Source of the DNA: an uncultured Clostridia bacterium
GTDB lineage: Bacteria > Bacillota > Clostridia > UBA1381
NCBI GenBank assembly: GCA_910578235.1
Contig: CAJTPP010000033.1
Span: 1 to 25,567, forward strand
Direction of reading: 5' to 3'
DNA: 25,567 bases
Positions within the stretch are counted from its first letter, which is position 1. Each line of letters starts with the position of its first letter. Below the pieces are notes generated by a model. It worked only from the letters and a program-made list of their open reading frames with translations, did not search any database and was not told the DNA's origin. The position numbers were made by a program, and so were the translations under genes. Positions 8,556 through 15,311 of the stretch are shown piece by piece.

Positions 8556-8669
8556 AGTGGAACAATAGAGGGTATTTTATGAGTGGCATAATGAAATGAT
8601 ATTCCCTTGAAAGTTCTAAACCGTAAAACGTAGGTTCTATGTGGTTTAAAAGTATTCTTTCGTTCCACT
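8556..8669. other. Candidate structured RNA element (three-way-junction fold)
   Basis: No gene fits here. AGTGGAAC (8556-8563) pairs perfectly with GTTCCACT (8662-8669). Inside, AGGGTAT (8569-8575) pairs with ATATTCCCT (8599-8607), leaving a 2-base bulge. GAAAG (8609-8613) pairs with CTTTC (8657-8661) and encloses TAAACC (8617-8622) with GGTTTA (8643-8648). The nesting is consistent and compact. It could be a structured RNA, or the folded end of a decayed mobile element. Confidence 0.4.
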
Positions 8670-8699
8670 ATATACTTGATTCATTAAATTTTGAAAAAA

Positions 8700-8970
8700 G
8701 GACACTTAGAACCGCATTTTCGTCAGTTTTGGTATAAGTATATGGGTATGGTGGATTTTGCGGTTTTTGAGGTCAAAAAACATAGTGTTTATGAGGTTTG
8801 TAAATGTTAAAACGTCCCCTGAATGATTACCTTTATGGCTCAAAATTCGTCCGCATTTTTAAGCTGATTTTCAAGGGTTTTAATATAACTATACATACCC
8901 CCTGAGTTTGTAGATTTTTCACTACTGAAAAAGTAAGCATTTATGCGGTTTGCCAGAGTTAAAATGCGGA
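8700..8970. repeat. Diverged tandem repeat of about 150 bp with conserved hairpins
   Basis: TTTATGAGGTTTG (8788-8800) and TTTATGCGGTTTG (8940-8952), each followed by GTTAAAA (8806, 8958), recur with exactly 152 bp spacing. CCGCATTTT recurs at 8712 and 8851. A hairpin precedes the repeated motif in both copies: TTTTTG/CAAAAA with an AGGT loop (8764-8779) and TTTTTCA/TGAAAAA with a CTAC loop (8915-8932). The second copy is closed by TCCGCATTTT (8850-8859) and AAAATGCGGA (8961-8970). No open reading frame of note exists here. Confidence 0.5.
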
Positions 8971-9007
8971 TAAAATTTCTACAATACCGTGACAATAAAC
9001 GGGGCAG

Positions 9008-9048
9008 AAAAAGCAAATCACTTCAATTTTAAAGTGATTTGCTTTTTT
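9008..9048. terminator. Bidirectional terminator
   Basis: A perfect 16-bp stem, AAAAAGCAAATCACTT (9008-9023) with its complement at 9032-9047, has A/T runs at both ends so it can work from either side. It ends the minus-strand XRE gene. Confidence 0.85.
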
Positions 9049-9072
9049 ATATTATTTGAAAGTTATATTTAA

Positions 9073-9858
9073 TTATTTATTTTCAAGAATACTTTTAATT
9101 ATATTTTTCATAGTTTCCGAATTATTATTCATAGGTATTGACTGTTGCAGCATATTCATTACAACATTGGATATATCATCAGTTGTAATCTCACTTATTG
9201 GCTTGTCCGATAATTCATTTTTCATTTCTTTAAACATTTCCGCTGTCATTGGTTGCGGAGTTTCTCTATCAACATTTTTCCGAATATCCTTTAATATTGC
9301 GACAAATGTATTTTTGATTTTATCAAGCTCGGCTTCGTGTTCGCCTAACTTTTGTGATTTTAAAAGTCGTATATCTTGTTGAACTTCCGATTTGTGTTTT
9401 GGATTGTCTTTCATAAAATCCGCCAATGTTGAGGTTGCCATATTGATTATATCATTTCTTGCTGCAATTCCGTCAGCAATGCTATTGTCAAAATACGCTT
9501 TTATCATATAAATCAGATACGGAAAATTCTTGTGTTCCAAAAGCTGATTGAGAATGTCAACATCAATCTTTTTTGAAACTATTGCTTTAACAGCCTTCTC
9601 CGATAATCCCAATTCAGATATATCATAATTTTTAGGTGAACGCACTGTCGTTAAACCAAGAATATAATCTGTTGAAACATTAAACGCCGTTGCAAGTTTT
9701 ATCAATATATCATTGCTTATATGCGTTATCTTCCCGTTTTCAATTCGGCTTAACTGTGATTGCGGTATTCCTGTTGTCTGACTTAATTTCAATTTAGTCC
9801 AGCCCATTTTAGTTCTTAAATCACCGATAATTTCACCCGGTGTTCCCGGCAAGTACAT
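9073..9858 (-). CDS. XRE-family transcriptional regulator with long C-terminal domain
   Basis: 261 residues, ATG at 9858 behind AGGAGGTG. Residues about 8-65 are a Cro/C1-type helix-turn-helix (KLKLSQTTGIPQSQLSRIEN, then KLATAFNVSTDYILG). The remaining ~195 residues are helical and charged, with no peptidase motif (no LexA-like Ser/Lys dyad visible), so the domain probably dimerises or senses an unknown signal. It is transcribed divergently from the 48-codon ORF at 10018. A GTGCAGAT dyad in the shared intergenic region overlaps its own promoter, which suggests autorepression. It may be the control gene of a mobile or defence island; no direct link to the operon at 10838 is shown. Confidence 0.85.
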   Translation of the reverse strand: MYLPGTPGEIIGDLRTKMGWTKLKLSQTTGIPQSQLSRIENGKITHISNDILIKLATAFNVSTDYILGLTTVRSPKNYDISELGLSEKAVKAIVSKKIDVDILNQLLEHKNFPYLIYMIKAYFDNSIADGIAARNDIINMATSTLADFMKDNPKHKSEVQQDIRLLKSQKLGEHEAELDKIKNTFVAILKDIRKNVDRETPQPMTAEMFKEMKNELSDKPISEITTDDISNVVMNMLQQSIPMNNNSETMKNIIKSILENK

Positions 9859-9881
9859 AGCGACACCTCCTGTCTAATTTT

Positions 9882-9910
9882 AGTATATCATCAATGGTGC
9901 AGATTTGCAA
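9882..9910 (-). promoter_or_regulatory. Promoter of the XRE regulator
   Basis: On the minus strand TTGCAA (9905-9910) and TATACT (9882-9887) are separated by exactly 17 bases. The start codon follows 23 bases downstream. Confidence 0.65.
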
Positions 9911-9951
9911 TAATTTAATGGATGTTTTTACCAAATCTCATACATCTGCAC
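9897..9951. promoter_or_regulatory. Putative XRE operator dyad
   Basis: GTGCAGAT (9897-9904) and its exact inverse ATCTGCAC (9944-9951) flank the centre of the divergent intergenic region. The first half lies within the spacer of the XRE promoter; the second lies about 30 bases upstream of the opposite -10. This is where repressor half-sites would be expected. Confidence 0.45.
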
Positions 9952-9975
9952 AATAGCAATCTGATTTAAAATTTC

Positions 9976-9984
9976 TGATATAAT
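9976..9984 (+). promoter_or_regulatory. Extended -10 promoter for the 48-codon ORF
   Basis: TGATATAAT, a perfect -10 (9979-9984) with an upstream TG. The -35 region is weak, which would suit regulated expression. Confidence 0.55.
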
Positions 9985-10017
9985 TTACTTACACCAATAG
10001 GAAAGGAGGCATTACAT

Positions 10018-10164
10018 ACGACAATACGCAACAAATACGGAATACCGCAGCACGAAATTGAGGCGCTTGTAAAATTCATCTTACCTAAGATACAAGAATT
10101 TTACGCAAGCGAAGCGGGAAAAAGAGAGTTTGAAGAATGGAAACAAGAACAAGAAACGAAATAA
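10018..10164 (+). CDS. 48-residue hypothetical protein with no ordinary start codon
   Basis: The frame ending at TAA 10162-10164 reads TIRNKYGIPQHEIEALV and continues as a Glu/Lys-rich helix ending EEWKQEQETK. A very good ribosome site, GAAAGGAGG (10001-10009), lies 8 bases before ACG (10018-10020). No ATG, GTG or TTG exists in frame; ATA at 10024 is the only other option. Either ACG/ATA is used, or an original ATG has mutated by one base. A promoter precedes it and a strong terminator follows, so it looks like a complete small transcription unit divergent from the XRE gene. Small helical proteins of this kind occur next to XRE genes in mobile elements; the function is unknown. Confidence 0.55.
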   Translation, partial: TTIRNKYGIPQHEIEALVKFILPKIQEFYASEAGKREFEEWKQEQETK

Positions 10165-10171
10165 TATAAAT

Positions 10172-10203
10172 GGCAGTACCAATGAAAAGGTGCTGCCGTT
10201 TTT
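10172..10203 (+). terminator. Terminator of the 48-codon ORF
   Basis: GGCAGTACC (10172-10180) pairs with GGTGCTGCC (10189-10197), with one G-U pair, followed by GTTTTT. Confidence 0.85.
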
Positions 10204-10552
10204 GTATGCAATAATATGTAGGAGAATAAAGCGGTAAATTGTATTTGCATCAATTAAGATTATTTGAAAGAGTGTTTTGTTGTTATGAATTGGACAAGAA
10301 AGGTTAGGTATATATAAATCTCGAAAAAAACATAAATAGCTAAAATGATATTTTATATGGTAATGGACAATTATAGCTTGTAAGATATACAAAAATAATT
10401 ATTAAAACAAGATATTAAATCTTCAATGAATAAGAATAAGTGGACAAGAGATAGTATTATCCATGTAAAATATAGAGAGTTGCATTAAGTGAGATTCGCC
10501 ACATTACATAAAATATGTATACAGATTTTATATAATATGTTGCTTCAGACTA
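10204..10552. other. AT-rich intergenic stretch without recognisable gene
   Basis: No reading frame with a ribosome site and no convincing hairpin-plus-T-run was seen. TGGACAA occurs three times, but in unrelated flanks. It is probably decayed sequence. Confidence 0.5.
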
Positions 10553-10581
10553 TTTACAAATTGCTCCAATGTTGATATAAT
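10553..10581 (+). promoter_or_regulatory. Promoter upstream of a decayed small gene
   Basis: TTTACA (10553-10558) and a perfect TATAAT (10576-10581) have exact 17-base spacing, and TG precedes the -10. Confidence 0.55.
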
Positions 10582-10617
10582 ATAAACATATGTAGAATTG
10601 GAGTTGATTCTGAGAAT

Positions 10618-10747
10618 GGAAACAAAAAAGAAGAACAAAAGTGGCATGGTCGTATAGAATATTGATTGAAAAATGCTTAAGCGATTGATTGATAAAGGGA
10701 TTTAGACACAAGAAGCCAATTATTTATCAAATTTATTTAACGAATAA
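10618..10747 (+). pseudogene. Decayed small gene (stops and a frameshift)
   Basis: One frame reads EEQKWHGRIEY, stop, LKNA. After a shift of frame near 10682 it reads RLIDKGI, stop, TQEANYLSNLFNE, stop. The protein-like composition on both sides of the breaks, and the well-formed promoter 40 bases upstream, suggest a small gene of about 40-45 codons that has been inactivated. The family is not recognised. Confidence 0.4.
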
Positions 10748-10785
10748 TAGAATAATAATATTCGCATAAATTTTGGAATATTTTT

Positions 10786-10794
10786 TGATATAAT
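10786..10794 (+). promoter_or_regulatory. Extended -10 promoter of the three-gene candidate defence operon
   Basis: TGATATAAT with a perfect -10 at 10789-10794 and no clear -35, 44 bases ahead of the ATG at 10838. Confidence 0.5.
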
Positions 10795-10837
10795 AATTTG
10801 GGTGAATTTGCGAATATATGGGAGGGGTATTAGTTCT

Positions 10838-11371
10838 ATGGGTACTATTTTTATAGCAGGCACTTATGGAGTCGGTAAAAGCACATTATGCCACAAATTA
10901 TCAACGATATTAAATATTTCTGATTATTCTGCCGGAGATCTTATTAGTGCTGTTAATGGTGAAACCTATGGAGCAAACAAAGTTGTTGGTGACAAAACAT
11001 CGAACCAAAGCATTCTCGCTTTACAAGTCAAGCATCTACTTAAAGCTACTTCTAAAATCCTTCTTGCAGGACATTTCTGTATTTTTGATGCAAATGGTAA
11101 TGTTGATTATTTGCCGGACAGTGTATTCTATGATTTAGAAATAGAATTCATACTTTTATTGGAGGCTCCAGTTTCACAAATAATTAAAAATTTATCTGTA
11201 CGTGATAAAAAGAATTATTCTAAAAATCAAATTGTAGCTTTACAAAGGGCAGAAAGACAAAGAGCGCATGAGATTTCAGATAGTCTGAAATGTAATATTT
11301 ATGTACATAGTATGCGATTTGATGAGACAGATGTTGATGATTGTTTATCCTATTTACAAAGGAGGAAATGA
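10838..11371 (+). CDS. P-loop nucleotide kinase-like protein
   Basis: 177 residues. I start at ATG 10838 behind GGAGGGG (10821-10827); an in-frame GTG at 10802 would add 12 residues ahead of the Walker motif but lacks a ribosome site. Walker A is GTYGVGKST at residues 8-16, placed as in adenylate/cytidylate-kinase-like (AAA_17/18) folds. AGHFCIF and LLLEAP give the second strand and a possible Walker B-like strand. The Arg/Lys-rich stretch SVRDKKNYSKNQ could be the lid. It may phosphorylate a nucleotide, RNA end or protein, or act as a nucleotide sensor; the substrate is unknown. It is first in a three-gene operon, with only 3 bases to the next gene and the next ribosome site inside its last codons. 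Confidence 0.75.
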   Translation: MGTIFIAGTYGVGKSTLCHKLSTILNISDYSAGDLISAVNGETYGANKVVGDKTSNQSILALQVKHLLKATSKILLAGHFCIFDANGNVDYLPDSVFYDLEIEFILLLEAPVSQIIKNLSVRDKKNYSKNQIVALQRAERQRAHEISDSLKCNIYVHSMRFDETDVDDCLSYLQRRK

Positions 11372-11374
11372 GTT

Positions 11375-12895
11375 ATGAGAGCTTTGCTAGATACTAACAT
11401 AATAATACATAGAGAAAACAAAATGGTTACCAATTATAGTATTGGACATCTCTATCGATGGTTGGATAAACTGAAATATGATAAAGTAATACATCCTTAT
11501 TCCATAAGTGAGATAAGAAAATATAGAGATCCTGAAACACAGGAAACTATTTCTGTGAAATTAGAAGCGTATGAAGTAATTAAAACAGTTAAAGAACCTG
11601 ACGAATTCTTTATAAAGCTACTTGATACTCCCAATAAATCAGAAAATGATAGAATTGATGATTGCCTTTTATTCGAAGTATATTCAAATAGAGTAGATGT
11701 TTTAATTACAGAGGATCGCAAGCTACGGAATAAGGCTTTAAAGTTGGGACTAAAAAATAAAGTGTTTTCTATAAATTCCTTTATCAGTATTGCCACCGCT
11801 GAAAATCCGAGTCTTATTGAGTATAAAATGCTTGCAGTTAAAAAAACATATTTTGGAAAAGTCGATATAAACGATTCATTTTTTGACAGTTTGCAGACAG
11901 CCTATCCGGGATTTAATAAGTGGTTTGCTTGTAAGTGTGATGAAGAGGCGTATATATGTAATAACGATGAAGGGAAGATTCTTGGTTTCCTCTATCTAAA
12001 AACAGAAGGTCCTGAAGAAAATTATTCTGATATTGTTCCTTCTTTTCAACCGATGCGTCGGCTAAAGATAGGGACTTTTAAGGTTGAATCCACAGGATTT
12101 AGATTGGGTGAGCGTTTCATTAAGATTATCTTTGACAATGCCGTAAAACGAAATGTCGATGAAATTTATGTGACACTATATACTGATAGAGAGGAGCTTT
12201 CTGCTCTTGCTGCATTACTGAAAAGATGGGGATTTGTTAATTATGGAATAAAGATTGGCAACGGGAAGGAAGAGCAGGTCCTTGTAAAAAGAATGCAATA
12301 CTTTAATTCGAGCCTTTCTTTTCGCAAAAATTTTCCGAATATTCAATATAATTGTAACAAATACATATTGCCTATATACCCACAGTATCACACTACTTTA
12401 TTACCCGATTCAAAACTAAACAATGAGAATGAGATTGATTTTTTGGGCAGAGAACCGCATCGATATGCCCTGCAAAAGGTTTATATTTCATGGGCACCTA
12501 TGAATGGAGCAAAGCCGGGAGATATTATTTTGTTTTACCGAATGGGTCCGGAAGGGTCAAATAAGAAATATACCTCTGTTGTTACTACTGTTGCTATAGT
12601 AGATGAAATCATCAGTAATATAACATCACAAGACCAATTTCTTCATATTTGCCAAAATCGAAGCGTTTTTTCTGTCGATGAGTTAAATAACTTTTGGGCA
12701 AGACATAGAAATAACTTGAAAATTATAAAATTCATATTTGTTAAGAGTTTGACTAAACGTCTGACATTAGAATATCTTTGGAATCACGATATTGTTTCAG
12801 CTCCGAGCGGACCTCGTTCGTTTATGAAATTGACTGATGGACAATACGATCAAATAATAAGAGATTCACAGACGGAAATACGATATGTGCTATAA
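11375..12895 (+). CDS. PIN-GNAT-PUA-like (EVE/ASCH-like) three-domain fusion
   Basis: 506 residues from ATG 11375, with AGGAGG just upstream. Residues 1-135 are a PIN nuclease domain: D6 in LLDTN, E46 in SEIRKY, D95/D96 and D114 in LITEDRKL give the acidic metal-binding set. Residues about 155-310 resemble a GNAT acetyltransferase, with an acetyl-CoA loop-like TGFRLGERF and the GNAT-like ending LLKRWGFVNYG. Residues about 365-500 resemble the PUA-like EVE/ASCH fold (WAPMNGAKPGDIILFYR, then TVAIVDEI). PIN domains cut RNA, and PUA-like domains read modified or structured nucleic acid, so an effector with its own sensor is plausible. GNAT and PUA-like assignments are by motif only and less certain than PIN. 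All acidic PIN positions are retained. Confidence 0.75.
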   Translation: MRALLDTNIIIHRENKMVTNYSIGHLYRWLDKLKYDKVIHPYSISEIRKYRDPETQETISVKLEAYEVIKTVKEPDEFFIKLLDTPNKSENDRIDDCLLFEVYSNRVDVLITEDRKLRNKALKLGLKNKVFSINSFISIATAENPSLIEYKMLAVKKTYFGKVDINDSFFDSLQTAYPGFNKWFACKCDEEAYICNNDEGKILGFLYLKTEGPEENYSDIVPSFQPMRRLKIGTFKVESTGFRLGERFIKIIFDNAVKRNVDEIYVTLYTDREELSALAALLKRWGFVNYGIKIGNGKEEQVLVKRMQYFNSSLSFRKNFPNIQYNCNKYILPIYPQYHTTLLPDSKLNNENEIDFLGREPHRYALQKVYISWAPMNGAKPGDIILFYRMGPEGSNKKYTSVVTTVAIVDEIISNITSQDQFLHICQNRSVFSVDELNNFWARHRNNLKIIKFIFVKSLTKRLTLEYLWNHDIVSAPSGPRSFMKLTDGQYDQIIRDSQTEIRYVL

Positions 12896-12913
12896 AGAAG
12901 AAGGGGTGGAATA

Positions 12914-14011
12914 TTGAAAGTAATTCTTTTGCCTATTAGACCACAGTATGTTGAAAAAATTCTAAGGGGAGACAAAAAATTTGAATATCGGAAACGTCTT
13001 TCAGATCATGATATAGATAAAATTATTATATACTCCACATATCCTATTAAAGCTGTTGTCGGAGAAGTTGAGGTTAAAGGAACTCTTTCGATGAGCAAGA
13101 CGGCTCTTTGGGAGACTACAAAATCACATGCAGGAATTAGCCGAGAAAAATACCGAAAGTATTTTGCTGACAGTAAAAAAGCTAATGCGTATATTCTTGG
13201 AAAAGTGTATCGCTATCCTGAAAACATTACTCTTGATAAATTGGGAATTAAACACGCCCCGCAATCATTTGTATATTTAAAAACATGTCCGTATTGTGGC
13301 AATATATTGTCAAAAAGTGCTTGTTTTTATGGTGTCTCTACATCAAATAGTGAGGAACATATAATCCCCTTTTCGTTAGGCAATACTACTCACATCATAC
13401 CAAGTGGTATAATTTGTGATAGCTGCAATAATTACTTTGCCACAAAGATTGAAAAACAATTTTTAGAATTGGAATCGATACAGTTATTAAGATCGTTTCA
13501 TACTATACCAAGCCGAAAGAATAATATACCACCTTTAGAGGTTCTAATAAGTGGAGAAACTTCTAGGTTTGAATTTGACACAAATAATAATTGTGCGTAT
13601 ATAGGGCTTTCTAATGATACGATGGACAAATTTATCAATGGTAAACTTCATGGTTTTATCACAAAAGGGATTGATATAGAAACACTTAATAACAATTATG
13701 TTGTAAGTCGTTTTTTATTAAAAGTATTTACTGAAACTTGCTTATTATATTCACTGAAGTATGCTTCTAAAAGTACAAAAACAGGGGTATATATGTTTGA
13801 TGATACAATGAAACAGTTGTTTCAATATGTTAGGCGGGGTGATAAACAAAAAAAGGTATATAAATACACAGTAAAACAAGTCCAAGAAATTAAACCCTTT
13901 ACAAATGATGATTTTGTGGCCAGCATTAAAATAAACTTTATTCCAAACACAAATCAGATATCTGGAATGACTTTGACATTGTTTGAAATTGAATTTGACT
14001 TGTTACTTTAA
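12914..14011 (+). CDS. ASCH domain-HNH endonuclease fusion
   Basis: 365 residues from a TTG start at 12914 behind AAGGGGTGG, 18 bases after the previous gene. Residues 1-115 are an ASCH (PUA-like) domain: LPIRPQYVEKILRGDKKFEY is the typical ligand-groove start. Residues about 124-180 are an HNH_5-type nuclease: zinc pair C125/C128 (CPYC), catalytic-type EEHIIP with H149, and second zinc pair C168/C171 (CDSCNN). The remaining ~185 residues are unassigned. The family logic is a reader of modified bases or RNA joined to a nuclease, as in modification-dependent restriction, but the target is unknown. Its gene order with a PIN-PUA-like protein suggests both act on the same kind of invading nucleic acid. 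Confidence 0.82.
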   Translation: MKVILLPIRPQYVEKILRGDKKFEYRKRLSDHDIDKIIIYSTYPIKAVVGEVEVKGTLSMSKTALWETTKSHAGISREKYRKYFADSKKANAYILGKVYRYPENITLDKLGIKHAPQSFVYLKTCPYCGNILSKSACFYGVSTSNSEEHIIPFSLGNTTHIIPSGIICDSCNNYFATKIEKQFLELESIQLLRSFHTIPSRKNNIPPLEVLISGETSRFEFDTNNNCAYIGLSNDTMDKFINGKLHGFITKGIDIETLNNNYVVSRFLLKVFTETCLLYSLKYASKSTKTGVYMFDDTMKQLFQYVRRGDKQKKVYKYTVKQVQEIKPFTNDDFVASIKINFIPNTNQISGMTLTLFEIEFDLLL

Positions 14012-14088
14012 TTATGAATAAGCTAAAAATATTTAATGAAAAAATGAAAAAGATAAGAAATAATATTTGTTTTTATAAAGTAATACGA

Positions 14089-14122
14089 AATCAAGAGTGT
14101 CAAAGATTTGATACTCTTGATT
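14089..14122. terminator. Long hairpin after the candidate defence operon
   Basis: A 16-bp stem, AATCAAGAGTGTCAAA (14089-14104) against its complement at 14107-14122 with one G-U pair and a 2-base gap that would open into a small loop. The T run after it is weak, so it may be a terminator or an RNA-stabilising hairpin. Confidence 0.5.
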
Positions 14123-14221
14123 AAGATTTTCAAATGCTTATTAAAAATATATCAACATACCAAAAATATTACCCACAAATACAAGTTCGCCTTTAGGCGT
14201 ATTTGCTCCACCAATTCAATT

Positions 14222-14255
14222 ACTGGTCGAACACTTTCGATGTTCGACCAGTTTT
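14222..14255 (+). terminator. Strong hairpin terminator
   Basis: ACTGGTCGAACA (14222-14233) pairs perfectly with TGTTCGACCAGT (14241-14252), then TTT. A smaller hairpin, CGCC-TTTA-GGCG, lies just upstream at 14188-14199. Confidence 0.75.
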
Positions 14256-14299
14256 ATGATTCTTCCACCACGATTGTACCATAAATTTGATACACACCG

Positions 14300-14324
14300 A
14301 AACCGCAGTAAAACTGCGGTTTTT
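14300..14324. terminator. Second hairpin terminator
   Basis: AAACCGCAGT (14300-14309), a 3-base loop, and ACTGCGGTTT (14313-14322), then TT. A and T runs on both sides allow bidirectional use. Confidence 0.7.
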
Positions 14325-14340
14325 GTATATTTAACTTTAA

Positions 14341-14417
14341 AATTTTAACCTGCTTTTGATGAATTTTAAGTAGACTAAACTACTCCTGCCCCCCATTGGT
14401 CGAAATCGGTTAAAATT
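14341..14417. repeat. Inverted repeat in non-coding region
   Basis: AATTTTAACC (14341-14350) and GGTTAAAATT (14408-14417) are perfect inverses. An overlapping second dyad, CGAAATC (14401-14407) with GATTTCG (14423-14429), lies alongside. This might be a decayed mobile-element end. The rest of 14430-14600 shows nothing recognisable. Confidence 0.4.
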
Positions 14418-14619
14418 ATAGTGATTTCGTCCCCACCTAAAACGAATATAAAACGATTAAAAGTATAGCTATTATCTTTGATTTACTTGTTGAAAGAATT
14501 CGCTAATTGCAATTTTCTTGAACATATGGTGCAATAATTAAAATTTATGAAGTCATCGCCTGCTGAGGCTGTATATAGTCAAAAACGATTGTAATAGGGA
14601 AAGGGAGGTTTATTAATAT

Positions 14620-14880
14620 ATGTTATTGAATAATTTAAAAGAATTAAAAGATGATATGCAAGTTTAGGCTGATAGCAGTATGTAAATAAAGGATGCAGAG
14701 CATTTGAATTTAAGTATGGATGAATTTATTAGTACATATTTAGAGCAAGATGAGTACAACATCTCTTACATTAATTTTTTTGCTGGAAGATGGCGAATGT
14801 ATGGTATTTTTAATAAGCTTTCAAGTATTGATTTTACAGTACATAATATGACAGGAAGTATTATAGTGTCATTTTCGTAA
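14620..14880 (+). pseudogene. Small gene with two early in-frame stop codons
   Basis: An 87-codon frame starts at ATG 14620 behind a strong AAGGGAGGTT (14601-14610) and ends at TAA 14878-14880. It is broken by TAG at 14665-14667 and TAA at 14683-14685. After the stops it reads on cleanly (MDEFISTYLEQDEYNISYIN, then FFAGRWRMYGIF). The good ribosome site and coherent frame indicate a recently lost gene; restart at the downstream ATG (near 14722) is possible but has no ribosome site. The family is not recognised. Confidence 0.5.
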
Positions 14881-14924
14881 TTTGTAAATGTTGATAAAAT
14901 AGTTGCTGTGAAATAAATATTCAA

Positions 14925-15293
14925 TTGTATATAGGAATAGATTTAGGCGGTACGAATATAACCGCCGGAGTTGTAAACCAAGAAGGACATATTATATATA
15001 AATCATCTGTTTCGACTTTGGCACAAAGACCGATTGAGGGAATTGTTGAAGATGTAGCGAACTGGTGTGTGGATATTGCAGACGGCACAAGCTGTTCTAT
15101 ATCTGATATTAAGTCTGTCAGTATTGGCTGTCCGGGAACGGTTGATAATAAAGACGGAATTGTTGCGTATTCGTGTAATCTCCGTATGCAGAATACAGAA
15201 TTGGGTTTAATGCTTGAAAAAAAGCTCGGTAAGCCTGTAAGCTTAGATAATGACGCAAATACGGCGCAATTAAGCGCAAAGCTGCACAAATGA
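14925..15293 (+). pseudogene. Truncated ROK-family sugar kinase
   Basis: The frame begins YIGIDLGGTNITAGVV, the ATP-binding start of ROK kinases (glucokinase type). It continues with GCPGTVDNKDG and LDNDANTA, which normally leads to the catalytic-site helix, but stops at about 122 codons. ROK proteins are usually near 300 residues, so the C-terminal two-thirds, including the zinc-binding motif, is missing and is not found elsewhere in the window. The only start is TTG 14925 with no ribosome site. The protein cannot be an active kinase. It sits between two other decayed genes. Confidence 0.75.
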
Positions 15294-15311
15294 TTATGGA
15301 GGAATTTACTG

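Noticed and set aside
8449..9007. CRISPR array
   Set aside because: The repeats here are two diverged copies about 150 bp apart, not short identical repeats with regular spacers, and no cas genes are present.
10081..10392. A 103-residue minus-strand frame
   Set aside because: It has low-complexity Phe/Leu/Ile composition and no ribosome site, and it runs antisense through a clear terminator and the 48-codon ORF.
10290..10450. TGGACAA repeated three times
   Set aside because: The 7-mer flanks are unrelated and the spacing is irregular; no array or direct-repeat structure is supported.
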